This document shows positions 8,301-16,200 of a stretch of 19,363 nt of DNA, piece after piece. The stretch comes from an uncultured Ruminococcus sp. (GTDB lineage: Bacteria; Bacillota; Clostridia; Oscillospirales; Ruminococcaceae). The stretch spans positions 1 through 19,363 of the forward strand of contig URWK01000007.1 of NCBI GenBank assembly GCA_900551505.1, read 5' to 3'. The notes below the pieces were generated by a model. That model worked only from the letters and a program-made list of their open reading frames with translations. It was not told the origin of the DNA and ran no database searches. The position numbers and the translations under genes were made by a program. Numbering within the stretch: the stretch's first letter is position 1; the number at the start of each line of letters is the position of its first letter.

Positions 8301-9232
8301 AGATTACTGCAAAGGCACTTAACAAGAACGGCGAAAGTAAGACAGTAACTTTTACATTCGGAACGGGTTCTTACCGAAGAACCGCAACCGCTGAAATTGT
8401 TGTTGTGAAACCTGTTGCCGTTGCACCTGCCTATATAGGTGACGGGAACATTGATGTAACCGGAGTTACCTATTACAGCGTGGGAAATTATGTTGCACAA
8501 CCTGCACTCGTGACTAAGACAGACGAAAACGGCAAACCCGATTTAAACAGTGGCCTTGTTACAGGAGGCTTTACGCTTGGCAAGACCACAAATAATACAA
8601 AAACTTATACATTGCAGGGAATTTCAATTGATGTCACAAATAAAGCGGTTGAAAGTCTTCCGACAGTAGCTTTCAAAAATAAGAGTGTTACTGTGGATAC
8701 ATCAGCGAAAGAAGCAGTCTTTGAAGATGCCTTTGATATTCCGTCAGGAGATTTTACAGTGGAGTGTTATACAGGTACAGACACAAGCGTATCATACAAC
8801 CAGGAAACCAACAGTTTAATAGTTACTATTGGCGGAGGTATATACAATGGGAAAAAGCAGTTTCTTTTAACCTTAAGGCTCAAAGATGCTAACGGAAATA
8901 TTATCTCATATAGCGATGATACGTTTAAGGTGAATTTCATTGACACTATCAAGGTGAAAATGGCAAAACCGTCATCCGGTCAGTTCAGTATTAAAATTCC
9001 GTACACAGGTGAAATAGCTGAGGATACAATAATAAAAGCAACTGATTTTGAAGAAGCTCCGTCAGGCATCACGATAGATGAAAACAGTCTTTTATATGGT
9101 ACTGACGAAAGCAAAAATATTGTTGTGGGTGGATTTTGGGCAGATGGAAGTATTGCAGACAATGCGGTTCTGAAATTCAAACTTACTGTCGGTGATGCAA
9201 CAAAAAATATTGAAGTTACTTTCATCAAGTGA
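5351..9232 (+). CDS. Array copy 1: large secreted protein with dockerin-like EF-hand module, Thr/Glu linker and Ig-like modules
   Basis: A 1293-residue secreted protein with no recognised enzyme domain. Layout: a signal peptide (1-28, cut after PISA); a helical dockerin-like module (about 30-100) with a full EF-hand loop, DTNGNGKISIDE, at 68-79; a Thr/Glu linker (about 104-146); a small beta module (about 150-238); a Big_2-like Ig domain (about 336-385) whose SSDESKVYASEDGKIVAKG resembles that family's core; then further beta modules, several ending in a strand like RTATAEIVVVKP. No LPxTG motif or C-terminal membrane helix is seen. The frame opens at a TTG (5330), but the paralogues show that ATG 5351 is the start, after a weak GGGGA. 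It has its own promoter and is first of four tandem paralogues. It may dock on a scaffold or surface partner through calcium; that role is inference. Confidence 0.85.
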   Translation: MKLRRIIAGVTACTVVASTMLAMPISAKTTTRIEKITLADLLNGAKMVVQLTDDIKAEKQAELLDKFDTNGNGKISIDEVLSIARRIARTDESDIVNEHGTADSEETTTAETTLTGETTTTAETTETTAVETTETTEETTTATEAVVFAPVLKIGGTEYRNGDKFIAETGGIYSVEVTDAENEITFSLAGSKDNEDNNLVRVSESNFEVLADGTLTVTVKASDGQEKTITLNVVTEKHIEGLTDFYIGFSYSDSGMSNEYYETTLERYELYFENGMISEEDFNSVKLLFEVQNKFGDMLSVSSIMEIPYVGDEIQITDFLKLNEDNTVEPYGITDKVTYKSSDESKVYASEDGKIVAKGVTTEPVEILMFVDGKVVNRFKATVEKEQSERILTDTSARIIAGNNFGAAVESKYGDGVNSGIVLSLNELKSAVGEENVNYISYRKADGTNLKFTDNFISNAEQFAKDNGLLMFIDESNTTIYYAMTNPQGYINTKIPLNDSNGTLFEKRIEILDMEQFRKYYNSLNKSEALTVNIKGVKATAKDSTEMTADGTVYLTEGETLSLSDIVKVAGVESPKITVKSLKYDNSTQGYVEASDEEKNVDYDPLTQTFTARGVKVLGSGQTSISTVSFTYKATDGTTRTVNVKIEIVKPVAFLKQNEYKKIGYKETYEDLNGEKIYIPKTADISDIGDFVKAIPAVVNTFDEDGWIHQGSYESEIYKFVVNEPSDWSFSVDNKKMLNVKSGSSEDTISWADGYSLSEAKAGDTVTVTAKHKQGFEVSYTLVIADTLPQVSKSGMGTDTFKYPSDNKGNQFITFDNIVDVTNLPEDWKVVPYVWGASDNVNYLGKTPDGQETVDATGIKIVKGSNGHYSVSGIEVATASKVEQETYINIIVVVFDKAGNTIGGLLKPIKLSINGEKGKNDVLSMTVNGITKSISAGETADFGKIYVPENASVTYSATGTGVFAEPAPSVTNSNCDEFTVADGKITAKALNKNGESKTVTFTFGTGSYRRTATAEIVVVKPVAVAPAYIGDGNIDVTGVTYYSVGNYVAQPALVTKTDENGKPDLNSGLVTGGFTLGKTTNNTKTYTLQGISIDVTNKAVESLPTVAFKNKSVTVDTSAKEAVFEDAFDIPSGDFTVECYTGTDTSVSYNQETNSLIVTIGGGIYNGKKQFLLTLRLKDANGNIISYSDDTFKVNFIDTIKVKMAKPSSGQFSIKIPYTGEIAEDTIIKATDFEEAPSGITIDENSLLYGTDESKNIVVGGFWADGSIADNAVLKFKLTVGDATKNIEVTFIK

Positions 9233-9240
9233 ATTTTATA

Positions 9241-9275
9241 ACAAAAATAAACCTTTTAAATAATCTTATTTTTGT
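9241..9275 (+). terminator. AT-rich hairpin after array copy 1, possible terminator
   Basis: ACAAAAATAA (9241-9250) and TTATTTTTGT (9266-9275) form a perfect 10-bp stem with a 15-base loop, 8 bases after the stop codon. The right arm itself supplies T residues, but the stem has only one G-C pair. It may be a weak terminator or an mRNA 3'-end structure. Confidence 0.4.
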
Positions 9276-9297
9276 CTGTAAAAATACTTGATATTTT

Positions 9298-9382
9298 CCC
9301 CGAACTGTGCTAATATATTGTTAAGCAATATAAAGCACATTTCAGCGGAGATATCGGGGTTTTGTGTAACAAAATACACAAA
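9298..9382 (+). other. Nested hairpin set, candidate structured RNA or terminator
   Basis: An outer stem CCCCGA (9298-9303) / TCGGGG (9354-9359) encloses an inner stem TGTGCT (9306-9311) / AGCACA (9334-9339). That in turn encloses ATATTG (9315-9320) / CAATAT (9326-9331). A run of four T follows the outer stem, and then a separate perfect hairpin TTTGTGTA (9361-9368) / TACACAAA (9375-9382). It matches no riboswitch that I recognise. It could be a complex terminator for copy 1, a small RNA or a regulator target. It lies upstream of the copy 2 promoter, so it is probably not part of that gene's leader. Confidence 0.45.
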
Positions 9383-9428
9383 CAACGATATGTAAATTTA
9401 TTATTACTCATAAAACGTTAAATAACAC

Positions 9429-9456
9429 TTGACTTTTATGAGTAGAATGTGATAAT
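9429..9456 (+). promoter_or_regulatory. Promoter of array copy 2
   Basis: TTGACT (9429-9434) and GATAAT (9451-9456) are separated by 16 bases, with an extended -10 TG at 9448-9449. A perfect TATAAT overlaps at 9456-9461 but would leave a 21-base spacer. The leader is about 100 bases and contains the stem-loop at 9491-9524. Confidence 0.6.
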
Positions 9457-9490
9457 ATAATATTGCAATATTAAAATGTATATAGTTGCA

Positions 9491-9524
9491 TTGCTTTTCG
9501 GATTCCTTTTCCGAAAAACTGCAA
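9491..9524 (+). promoter_or_regulatory. Stem-loop in the 5' leader of array copy 2
   Basis: TTTTCGGA (9495-9502) and TCCGAAAA (9510-9517) form a perfect 8-bp stem with a 7-base loop. It is extended after a 3-base bulge by TTGC (9491-9494) with GCAA (9521-9524). It ends 43 bases before the ATG and 30 bases before the GAGGA, and no U tract follows. It may stabilise the mRNA or regulate translation; the role is inferred. Confidence 0.5.
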
Positions 9525-9567
9525 TCATATAAATAAAAAGAATTTTTTTGAAAGTGAGGAACTTGGT

Positions 9568-12500
9568 ATGAAATTGAAAAGAATTCTTGCCGGTGTCACA
9601 GCTTGCACAATTGTTGGTTCAACAATGCTCGCAATGCCGGCATCAGCAACAACCACTACAGCAGCTAAGGACGTTAAGATTTTTGACGTTATGAACGCTG
9701 CAAAGACAATCGCAGAAATGGACGTATCAGATGACGTTAAGAGCACTCTCCTTGACAAATTCGATACAAACGGCAACGGCAAAATCGACATGACAGAACT
9801 TATTGCAATGGCTCAGAGAGTTGCAAAACTTAATGACCAGGATATCGTTAACGAATACGGTACTGCTGACGAAACAACAACCACAGAAGTAACTACAGGT
9901 GAAACAACAGTTGAAACAACAGTTTCTACTGATGAAACAACAGAAACTACACTTGAAACAACAGTTTCTACAAACGAAACAACAGAAACTACACTTGAAA
10001 CAACAGTTTCTACTGAAGAAACTACAACTACAGAAGAAACTACAAGTGAAACAACCGAAGAAACTACTACTACAGAAGAAACTACAACCACAGAAGAAAC
10101 TACTACAACTACAGCAGCTCTCGAACCGACTGTTGCTATCGGCGACAATGAATACAGTGACGGCGATACAGTAGTTGTTGAAGGTACAGATGTTTACTCA
10201 GTAAGCGTTTCCGATGAAAACTACGATGTTGAAGTTGCTCTCGCAGGAAGCAAGGACAAGGACGGTAAGGATGCTGTAAGAGTTTACGGAACAAACTTCG
10301 TATGCAACTCTGACGGTAAGCTCACAATCACAGTTACAGTTCCTGATACAGACCTCAAGAAAGTTATTACTCTCAATGTAAAGAAAGTAAAGCCTCTTGA
10401 AGATAAAGAAATGTTACCAAAGCTTGTTGTTGGTTTCACTGAAGGAAGCAGCGGTAAGGAATTTTCAGATGAATACAAGGCATTCACGGAAGAAGTATTC
10501 ACAGGTGCTGACGAATACCCAACTACACCAGAAGAATGGGAAGAATACTGGGCAGAACAAGAAACTACACCTGGTTCATTTGTAAAGACAGACAAAACTA
10601 CTGACGAAAATGTAAAAGCTGCTGTAGCGAATCTTGGTTTAAATGTAGGAGAATCAGCAACAATTGCAGGTTTCTTCGATGGCACAACAATTGATAAGGG
10701 AACTGCTGAAAAGTATGATACAACCGATACACCTACATATATGTCAGCAAACAGTAATGTAGCTACTGTTGACGGCAAGGGTACAGTTACAGGCGTTACA
10801 GAAGGCTCAACAACAATTTATATCGTTGTTAATGGTAAAATTGTAGCAGGCTTTTCTGTAAATGTTTCAAAAACAGTATCTGATAATGTTACTATCGAAG
10901 CAACAAAGGCTTATGTTACTAACGGTGGCAGTGTTGAGATTGCTGAAGGTAAATACGTTGCAAACGTTTCAGCAGGTTCAGTTCCTTCTCTTAACAGCCT
11001 TAAGGATGCAGTAGGCGAAGAAAACATTAAGTCAGTTACATTCAAGAATGCTGATGGAAGTGCAGTAACAGACCTCAGCAATGAAGAAGTTAATGGTTGG
11101 AATATTATCTACTTTGTAAACAGCACTACAGGTACAGTTTACTATGCAATCACAGACGCAAAAGGTATGGGAGACATTAGAACAAAGCATGGTAATGTAG
11201 CAGTTCTTGACATAGAACAGGCTAAGGCAACTGTTGTTATCCCAGAAGGTGCTCTCACAATTAATGTTAACGGCGTTAAGACAACTGCAACAGCTGACAA
11301 TAAAGCTGTAACAGCTAAAGATGTTGTTTACCTCACAGAAGGCACAACATTCACACTTGCTGATATCGCAAAGGTTCAGGGCGTTGACAATCCGACAATC
11401 ACAGTTGAAAACAGCGATAAGGATGTAGATACACAGAATGTTTCTTACGATGCACTCACAAAGACATTCACAGTTAACAAACTCACAAAAGATAACAGCG
11501 ATGCAAATGAAGAATTAATCACATTTACTTACAAGGTAAGTGAAACAGATATAAGAACAGTTAATGTTGATGTTGTAACAGTTAAGCCGGCTCTCAAGGT
11601 AACAAATGCTTACGGCATTGCTGATAACAATATCGACATTAACGGCGGTACATACTACGTTCCTAAGAGTGCAATTGCTGCTAATGACCCAAATAATGTT
11701 ACACCGGTTTATGTAAAGGCTGTTGACGAAGACGGTAACATTGATATTAACAGTGTTATCACACCAGAAGGAGCACCAGAAGGAGCAACAGAAGGAGCAA
11801 CAGAAGGAGCAACAAACTTCAAATACAAGGTAACTTCAAGCGATGAAAAGAAGGTTACTGTTGGTATTGACGGTAAAACACTTGCACTCGCTAAAGATTA
11901 TGCTAAGACTGCTAAGGCTGGCGACACTGTAACCCTTACATACACATTTGAACAGGGTCAGACAGTTTCTTACACAATCGAAGTTGTTGACACTCTCCCG
12001 GCACCTGTAGAAAACGGACTTGGAACAAATAAGTTTGAATATCCTGACAATAATAAGCAGGGTCAGATGATTTCATTCAACAATATCGTAAAGACAGACG
12101 TTGCACTTCCTGCAGGTTGCGAACTCGTTGTTGATGTTGATGCAGCTACATCAGGCAATGTAACATACATGAAGGACGGAAAACCGGAAAATAACAATGG
12201 CACAGTTGATGCAACAGGAATCCAGCTTGCAGCAACAGGAAATAACCGTTACACACTCGAAGGTATCGAAGTAGGTCCAGCAGAAAACGTTGCTGCAAAT
12301 ACACAGATTACATTCACAGTAAGCGTTGTTGACGCAGACGGAAACGTAATCTCAAAATCTGCTAACATCACAGTTTATATTGTAGGCGGTGATGAAGCTG
12401 TTCCGGAAATCAATCTGAATAGTGTAAAGCTTACAGCAAAAGATGGTACAGATAACAAGGTTGCAACATACTCATACACACCAGTTGAAGGCTGGGAACT

Positions 12501-13011
12501 CCAGAACACAGCAGCTACAGACATTAAAGTTGATGGCGGTACAGTTGCAGTTACAGGAAACAATACAATCACACTGACACTCACAGACCCATACATCAGT
12601 GAAACAGAAAAAACAACAACAGCTACACTCACATTCAAGAAGGGTGACGTTATAAAGACTAAGGACGTTACACTGAAGTACACAGGCGTTGTTGAAGACA
12701 CTAAAGACCTCAATATCGCACTCACAAATAATACAGCTGCTTTTGATAGTGCAGAAGCAACATCAGTAACATACACACTTGACACAGCCAAAATGAACGG
12801 CTGGACACTTAAGGAGCAAACAGTTACGCTTGCAGATGGTACAGATGCTACAGTTACAGCTAATGGTGATACAATCACACTGACATTTAAAGGTGCACCT
12901 ATAGAAGATGGAAGTACATCACCAGTTAGCCTTACACTCACAAAGGCTGGTCAGAATGAAATAAATAAGGAAGTTACACTGAACTACACAGCATTCAAGG
13001 TAGCTCCATAA
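9568..13011 (+). CDS. Array copy 2: large secreted protein with dockerin-like EF-hand module, long Thr/Glu linker and Ig-like modules
   Basis: A 1147-residue paralogue. After the signal peptide (cut near PASA, residue 27) come the dockerin-like module with EF-hand loop DTNGNGKIDMTE (66-77), a long Thr/Glu linker (about 102-182) with a 14-residue repeat, a beta module, a Big_2-type Ig domain (about 388-435, containing SNVATVDGKGTVTGV) and further beta modules shared with copies 1 and 3. A short PEGA/TEGA repeat sits at about 733-748. The C-terminus (about 949-1147) is a duplicated ~100-residue module absent from copies 1 and 3. No anchor motif or enzyme domain is seen. The start is ATG 9568 after GAGGA (9556-9560). 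Codon choice is very restricted (mostly ACA, GTT/GTA, GCT/GCA; GCG almost absent) compared with copies 1 and 3, as in highly expressed genes. A strong terminator follows. Confidence 0.86.
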   Translation: MKLKRILAGVTACTIVGSTMLAMPASATTTTAAKDVKIFDVMNAAKTIAEMDVSDDVKSTLLDKFDTNGNGKIDMTELIAMAQRVAKLNDQDIVNEYGTADETTTTEVTTGETTVETTVSTDETTETTLETTVSTNETTETTLETTVSTEETTTTEETTSETTEETTTTEETTTTEETTTTTAALEPTVAIGDNEYSDGDTVVVEGTDVYSVSVSDENYDVEVALAGSKDKDGKDAVRVYGTNFVCNSDGKLTITVTVPDTDLKKVITLNVKKVKPLEDKEMLPKLVVGFTEGSSGKEFSDEYKAFTEEVFTGADEYPTTPEEWEEYWAEQETTPGSFVKTDKTTDENVKAAVANLGLNVGESATIAGFFDGTTIDKGTAEKYDTTDTPTYMSANSNVATVDGKGTVTGVTEGSTTIYIVVNGKIVAGFSVNVSKTVSDNVTIEATKAYVTNGGSVEIAEGKYVANVSAGSVPSLNSLKDAVGEENIKSVTFKNADGSAVTDLSNEEVNGWNIIYFVNSTTGTVYYAITDAKGMGDIRTKHGNVAVLDIEQAKATVVIPEGALTINVNGVKTTATADNKAVTAKDVVYLTEGTTFTLADIAKVQGVDNPTITVENSDKDVDTQNVSYDALTKTFTVNKLTKDNSDANEELITFTYKVSETDIRTVNVDVVTVKPALKVTNAYGIADNNIDINGGTYYVPKSAIAANDPNNVTPVYVKAVDEDGNIDINSVITPEGAPEGATEGATEGATNFKYKVTSSDEKKVTVGIDGKTLALAKDYAKTAKAGDTVTLTYTFEQGQTVSYTIEVVDTLPAPVENGLGTNKFEYPDNNKQGQMISFNNIVKTDVALPAGCELVVDVDAATSGNVTYMKDGKPENNNGTVDATGIQLAATGNNRYTLEGIEVGPAENVAANTQITFTVSVVDADGNVISKSANITVYIVGGDEAVPEINLNSVKLTAKDGTDNKVATYSYTPVEGWELQNTAATDIKVDGGTVAVTGNNTITLTLTDPYISETEKTTTATLTFKKGDVIKTKDVTLKYTGVVEDTKDLNIALTNNTAAFDSAEATSVTYTLDTAKMNGWTLKEQTVTLADGTDATVTANGDTITLTFKGAPIEDGSTSPVSLTLTKAGQNEINKEVTLNYTAFKVAP
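9910..10026 (+). repeat. 42-bp tandem repeat in the Thr/Glu linker of copy 2
   Basis: Two nearly identical 42-bp units (9910-9951 and 9952-9993) and a third, diverging unit from 9994 encode VETTVSTDETTETT, LETTVSTNETTETT and a shorter variant. The frame is kept. The repeat lies within the longer linker 9871-10113 and explains why this linker is about twice as long as in copy 1. Slippage could change its length. Confidence 0.85.
11764..11811 (+). repeat. 12-bp tandem repeat (four units) inside copy 2
   Basis: Four consecutive 12-bp units of the form (c/a)cagaaggagca encode PEGAPEGATEGATEGA. The last two units are identical and the first two differ from them by one base. The corresponding place in copies 1 and 3 lacks it. 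Unit gain or loss keeps the frame, so it may vary in length between strains. Confidence 0.85.
12412..13008 (+). repeat. C-terminal duplicated module of copy 2
   Basis: Residues about 949-1046 and 1047-1147 align with each other. Shared features are a Tyr-Thr strand followed by GW-x-L (EGWELQ / NGWTLKE), a glycine-containing turn before TITLTLT / TITLTFK, and a closing KDVTLKYTG / KEVTLNYTA. This ~100-residue beta module occurs only in copy 2 of the array. Confidence 0.65.
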
Positions 13012-13082
13012 GAGTAGTGCGAACTGATTAACTCGGCGTGCAGAATCCTCTATAAAGGGATTTAATACAAACGAATAACCTT

Positions 13083-13113
13083 AGCCCTCTCCCGAATGGG
13101 AGGGGGCTTTTTT
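13083..13113 (+). terminator. Intrinsic terminator of array copy 2
   Basis: AGCCCTCTCCC (13083-13093) pairs with GGGAGGGGGCT (13098-13108) through a GAAT loop. There is one G-U pair in an 11-bp GC-rich stem, followed directly by six T. It lies about 70 bases after the stop codon. A closely similar hairpin follows copy 3. Confidence 0.93.
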
Positions 13114-13159
13114 GTTTAAGATAAAGAAATATTTATTTAGTATAAAATTTAATAATGAT

Positions 13160-13188
13160 TTGACATTGCTTAATTATTATGATATAAT
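13160..13188 (+). promoter_or_regulatory. Sigma-A promoter of array copy 3
   Basis: A perfect TTGACA (13160-13165) and a perfect TATAAT (13183-13188) are 17 bases apart. The leader to ATG 13231 is only about 36 bases. The box and leader are closely matched by those of copy 4 (from 18943). Confidence 0.88.
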
Positions 13189-13230
13189 GGGTTTACATGA
13201 TTATAAAAATTAAAATGAAAGGGAGAAGAG

Positions 13231-16200
13231 ATGATTAAGCTGAAAAGAATTCTTGCGGGAATTACGGCTTGTGCTATTGTCAGTATGACGATGCTTGCAA
13301 TGCCGATTTCCGCAAGAACCACAACCAAGGTTGAAGAAGTCACCTTATCGGATTTGCTGAATACCGCAAAAATGGTAGCAGATTTGAAAGACGATTTGAC
13401 AGCAGAGAAACAAGCGAAGATACTTGACAAGTTCGACACTGACGGAAGCGGACATATTTCAATCGGTGAACTCCTGGAAGTCGCTAAGAGGGTCGCAAGA
13501 ATTGATGAAAGCGATATTGTGAATGAGTATGGTAAAGCCGATAAAGTTCCGCTTAATCCGACTTTCACAATCGGCGGAACGGAATATAAGGACGGCGATA
13601 CGTTAATAATAAAGGCTAACGAAATTTTTGAAGTCGGCGTTAGCGATGCGGAAAATGAAATTACTGTTTCGCTCACGGGAAGCAAGGACGATGAAGATAA
13701 TGACCTTGTCAGAGTAAACGAAAGCAATTTTACAGCTGTAAAAGACGGCACACTTACAATCACTGTAAAGTCTGCTGACGGTCAGGAAATGACAATTACC
13801 TTGAATATTGTGACGGAAAAGCCCCTTGCAGATGTAGACGCATCAAAGCTTGAAATCAAATATTCATATGCAGACAGTAACAGGTATTCGGACGAATATA
13901 AGGAATTTTCAAATTCCATAGAAAGAGATATCTTTAATAACAGAACAATAAAAGACTCTGATGAGTATTGGAAAAATATAAAAACGTATTATACTACAAA
14001 TTTCGACACAGGTTCTGTAATTGAGATAGGTGTAGGGCATAAAGTACAGCTTGAAGGTTTCCAGATAAAAGATGATAATGGCAGGCTTGAAGACTATGAT
14101 ACAACCGATGAAGTTACATATATCTCCACAGACACAAACAAGGTTACTGTCGATGAAAACGGAGTAATTACAGGTGTTGAAGCCACTGATGATACGTCTA
14201 AAATTGACATCATTGTAATGGCTGACAAAAAAGAAGTAAAAAGATTTAAAGTATCTGTAAAGAATATAAAATATCCTGAAATTGAAACACCAGACGAATA
14301 TGCATTTAATTATACAAAAATTGAGCATTATAACTACCTTACAGAAGGAAAATATGTGGAGAATGCTTCACAGGGAAAAGTAATGTCACTTAAAGACCTT
14401 CAAAGTCAGATAGGAGCAGAAAATGTAAGGTCGGTTTCACTGAAAAATTTTGACGGAACAAAATTGGACATTAAAAGCATTGATGAGAAGAGATTGAAAA
14501 ACGTAATTTACTATGCGGATATTCAAAGTGCCACTGTTTACTACGCTATCACAAGTGAAACAGGCGAAGGTCGTTTTGATATCAAGACCGCCGACAGTAC
14601 TGTTACTGTAAAAGTTCTTGACATGGACAAAAGCAAGATTGCTAATACACTGGAAGCTCTCACATTTGAATTCCGTGGTGACAGACACGTTGCAACAATG
14701 CATGACGGAATTAAAGATACAGGCGAAAAGTATTTCTTTACAGAGGGCGAAGTATTCGATTTCCTGAGTACAGTAAAGGTTAACGGTGTTGATAATCCTG
14801 AAATAACTTTTACGGATTCCTGGAGCGGAACAGCCGGACAACAGTTTGATTATGACCCGCTGATGAAGGTTCTGAAGGCTCGTGAAATTTCAGAAGAAAG
14901 TACGGGAGTAACCTTAAAAGGAAGAAACGAAATAACGCTTTCATACATAGGAAGTGACGGAATAAAAAGAGGCGTTAAATTTGAAGTTTATGTCGGTAAA
15001 CCGATAGTCGCAGTTAATCCGGGCAACTTTGGGTATGCAGATAACCATTCATTTATAATTAAAATTCCGGTTGTGTTACCGCCAATGTTTGATACACGAA
15101 TTGATTATCTTACCATGACTCAAATTACAATACCGGTTAATATGAGAAAGGGCTTACCGTCATCTTTAAGTAATTCGGGAGTAATTAAATTTGAAGATTT
15201 CATAAACATGGACGGCAAGAAAATCTATGTTTCAAAGGACATGGACAAAAACGAAATACTGGAGTGTATTAAAAAGTCTGTAGCTATGGCAACTTTAAAC
15301 GATGAAGACGGTGTGTACAGAATGGTTAAGGACCGTAACATTACCCGTACGGAAGACGCTGTTGTAGGTATAGTCCCGTGGCTGTTTTGTAAATTCAGCG
15401 TTGACAATGAGAAAATGCTTACAGTTGATAATAATGCCGAACGTTACAATTATGACACTATAAAATGGACTGACGGATATGAATTTAAAGCAGGTGATAC
15501 CGTTACAATCACCACTACAAACATGGCTAACAATCCGGATACCAAAACTTCATTCACGCTTGAAATTGTTGACGCACTTCCGAACGTTGTAAAGAACGGA
15601 ACAGGAGCAGACACATTTAAATATCCGAAAAACGACAAGAACAATCAGTACATAACATTCGGTAATGCTATTGATATAACAAATCTTCCTGATGACTGTG
15701 AAGTTATCCCATATGTCGAAAGTGCAAGCAGTAATGTATGCTACACTGACAAAAATGGCGAAAAGCGTAACAATAATTCAGAGATGACAGTTGATACATC
15801 GGGAATTAAAATCATCAAGGGTACAAACGGACATTATTCAATCAGCGGTATTGAAGTTGCCGTTGCTTCAAAGGTTGACCCTCAGACATTTATGAATGTA
15901 AGGTTTAAGGTTGTTGACACATACGGCAACGTGATTAAAATATCCGCCCCGATAAAACTTTTTGTAAAGGGTGAACAGACTTTTGCGGTGATTATCGGTA
16001 ATAAGAGCAAGGAAATTGAAGCGGGGGAAACAGCAGATTTGGGAACTATCCTTATCGAAGAAGGCGAAGCAATAAAATTCTCAACTACGGGAACTTGTAA
16101 AGAAGTCCTCACCAATGAAACCAGCGGAGATAATGTTACCATCGACACATATAGTGGATTGATCAAAGCGAATAAGCTTGACGCAAGTATCTCAAAAGGT

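Larger units (their letters stand above)
9233..9567. other. Structured intergenic region before array copy 2
   Basis: This 335-base gap holds several perfect inverted repeats in a row: 9241-9275, the nested set at 9298-9359, 9361-9382 and 9491-9524. The promoter of copy 2 lies between the last two. No coding frame is credible. The gaps before copies 3 and 4 are shorter and simpler, so this density of structure is particular to copy 2. Confidence 0.7.

Noticed and set aside
9871..10113. Thr/Glu repeat region considered as a CRISPR array or non-coding satellite
   Set aside because: The repeats are directly adjacent without unique spacers, keep the reading frame and encode a linker also found in copies 1 and 4.
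12375..12941. Long open frame on the minus strand inside copy 2 (188 codons), and similar antisense frames at 9813-10148, 10284-10778 and 13170-13763
   Set aside because: They mirror the Thr/Val/Glu-rich plus-strand coding, giving Val/Ser-rich nonsense on the other strand. They lack ribosome binding sites and recognisable domains, and the plus-strand frames are conserved among paralogues.
13044..13062. Small hairpin AATCC...GGATT between copy 2 and its terminator
   Set aside because: It is a 5-bp stem with a 9-base loop and no T tract; it is too weak to separate from chance beside the strong terminator at 13083-13113.
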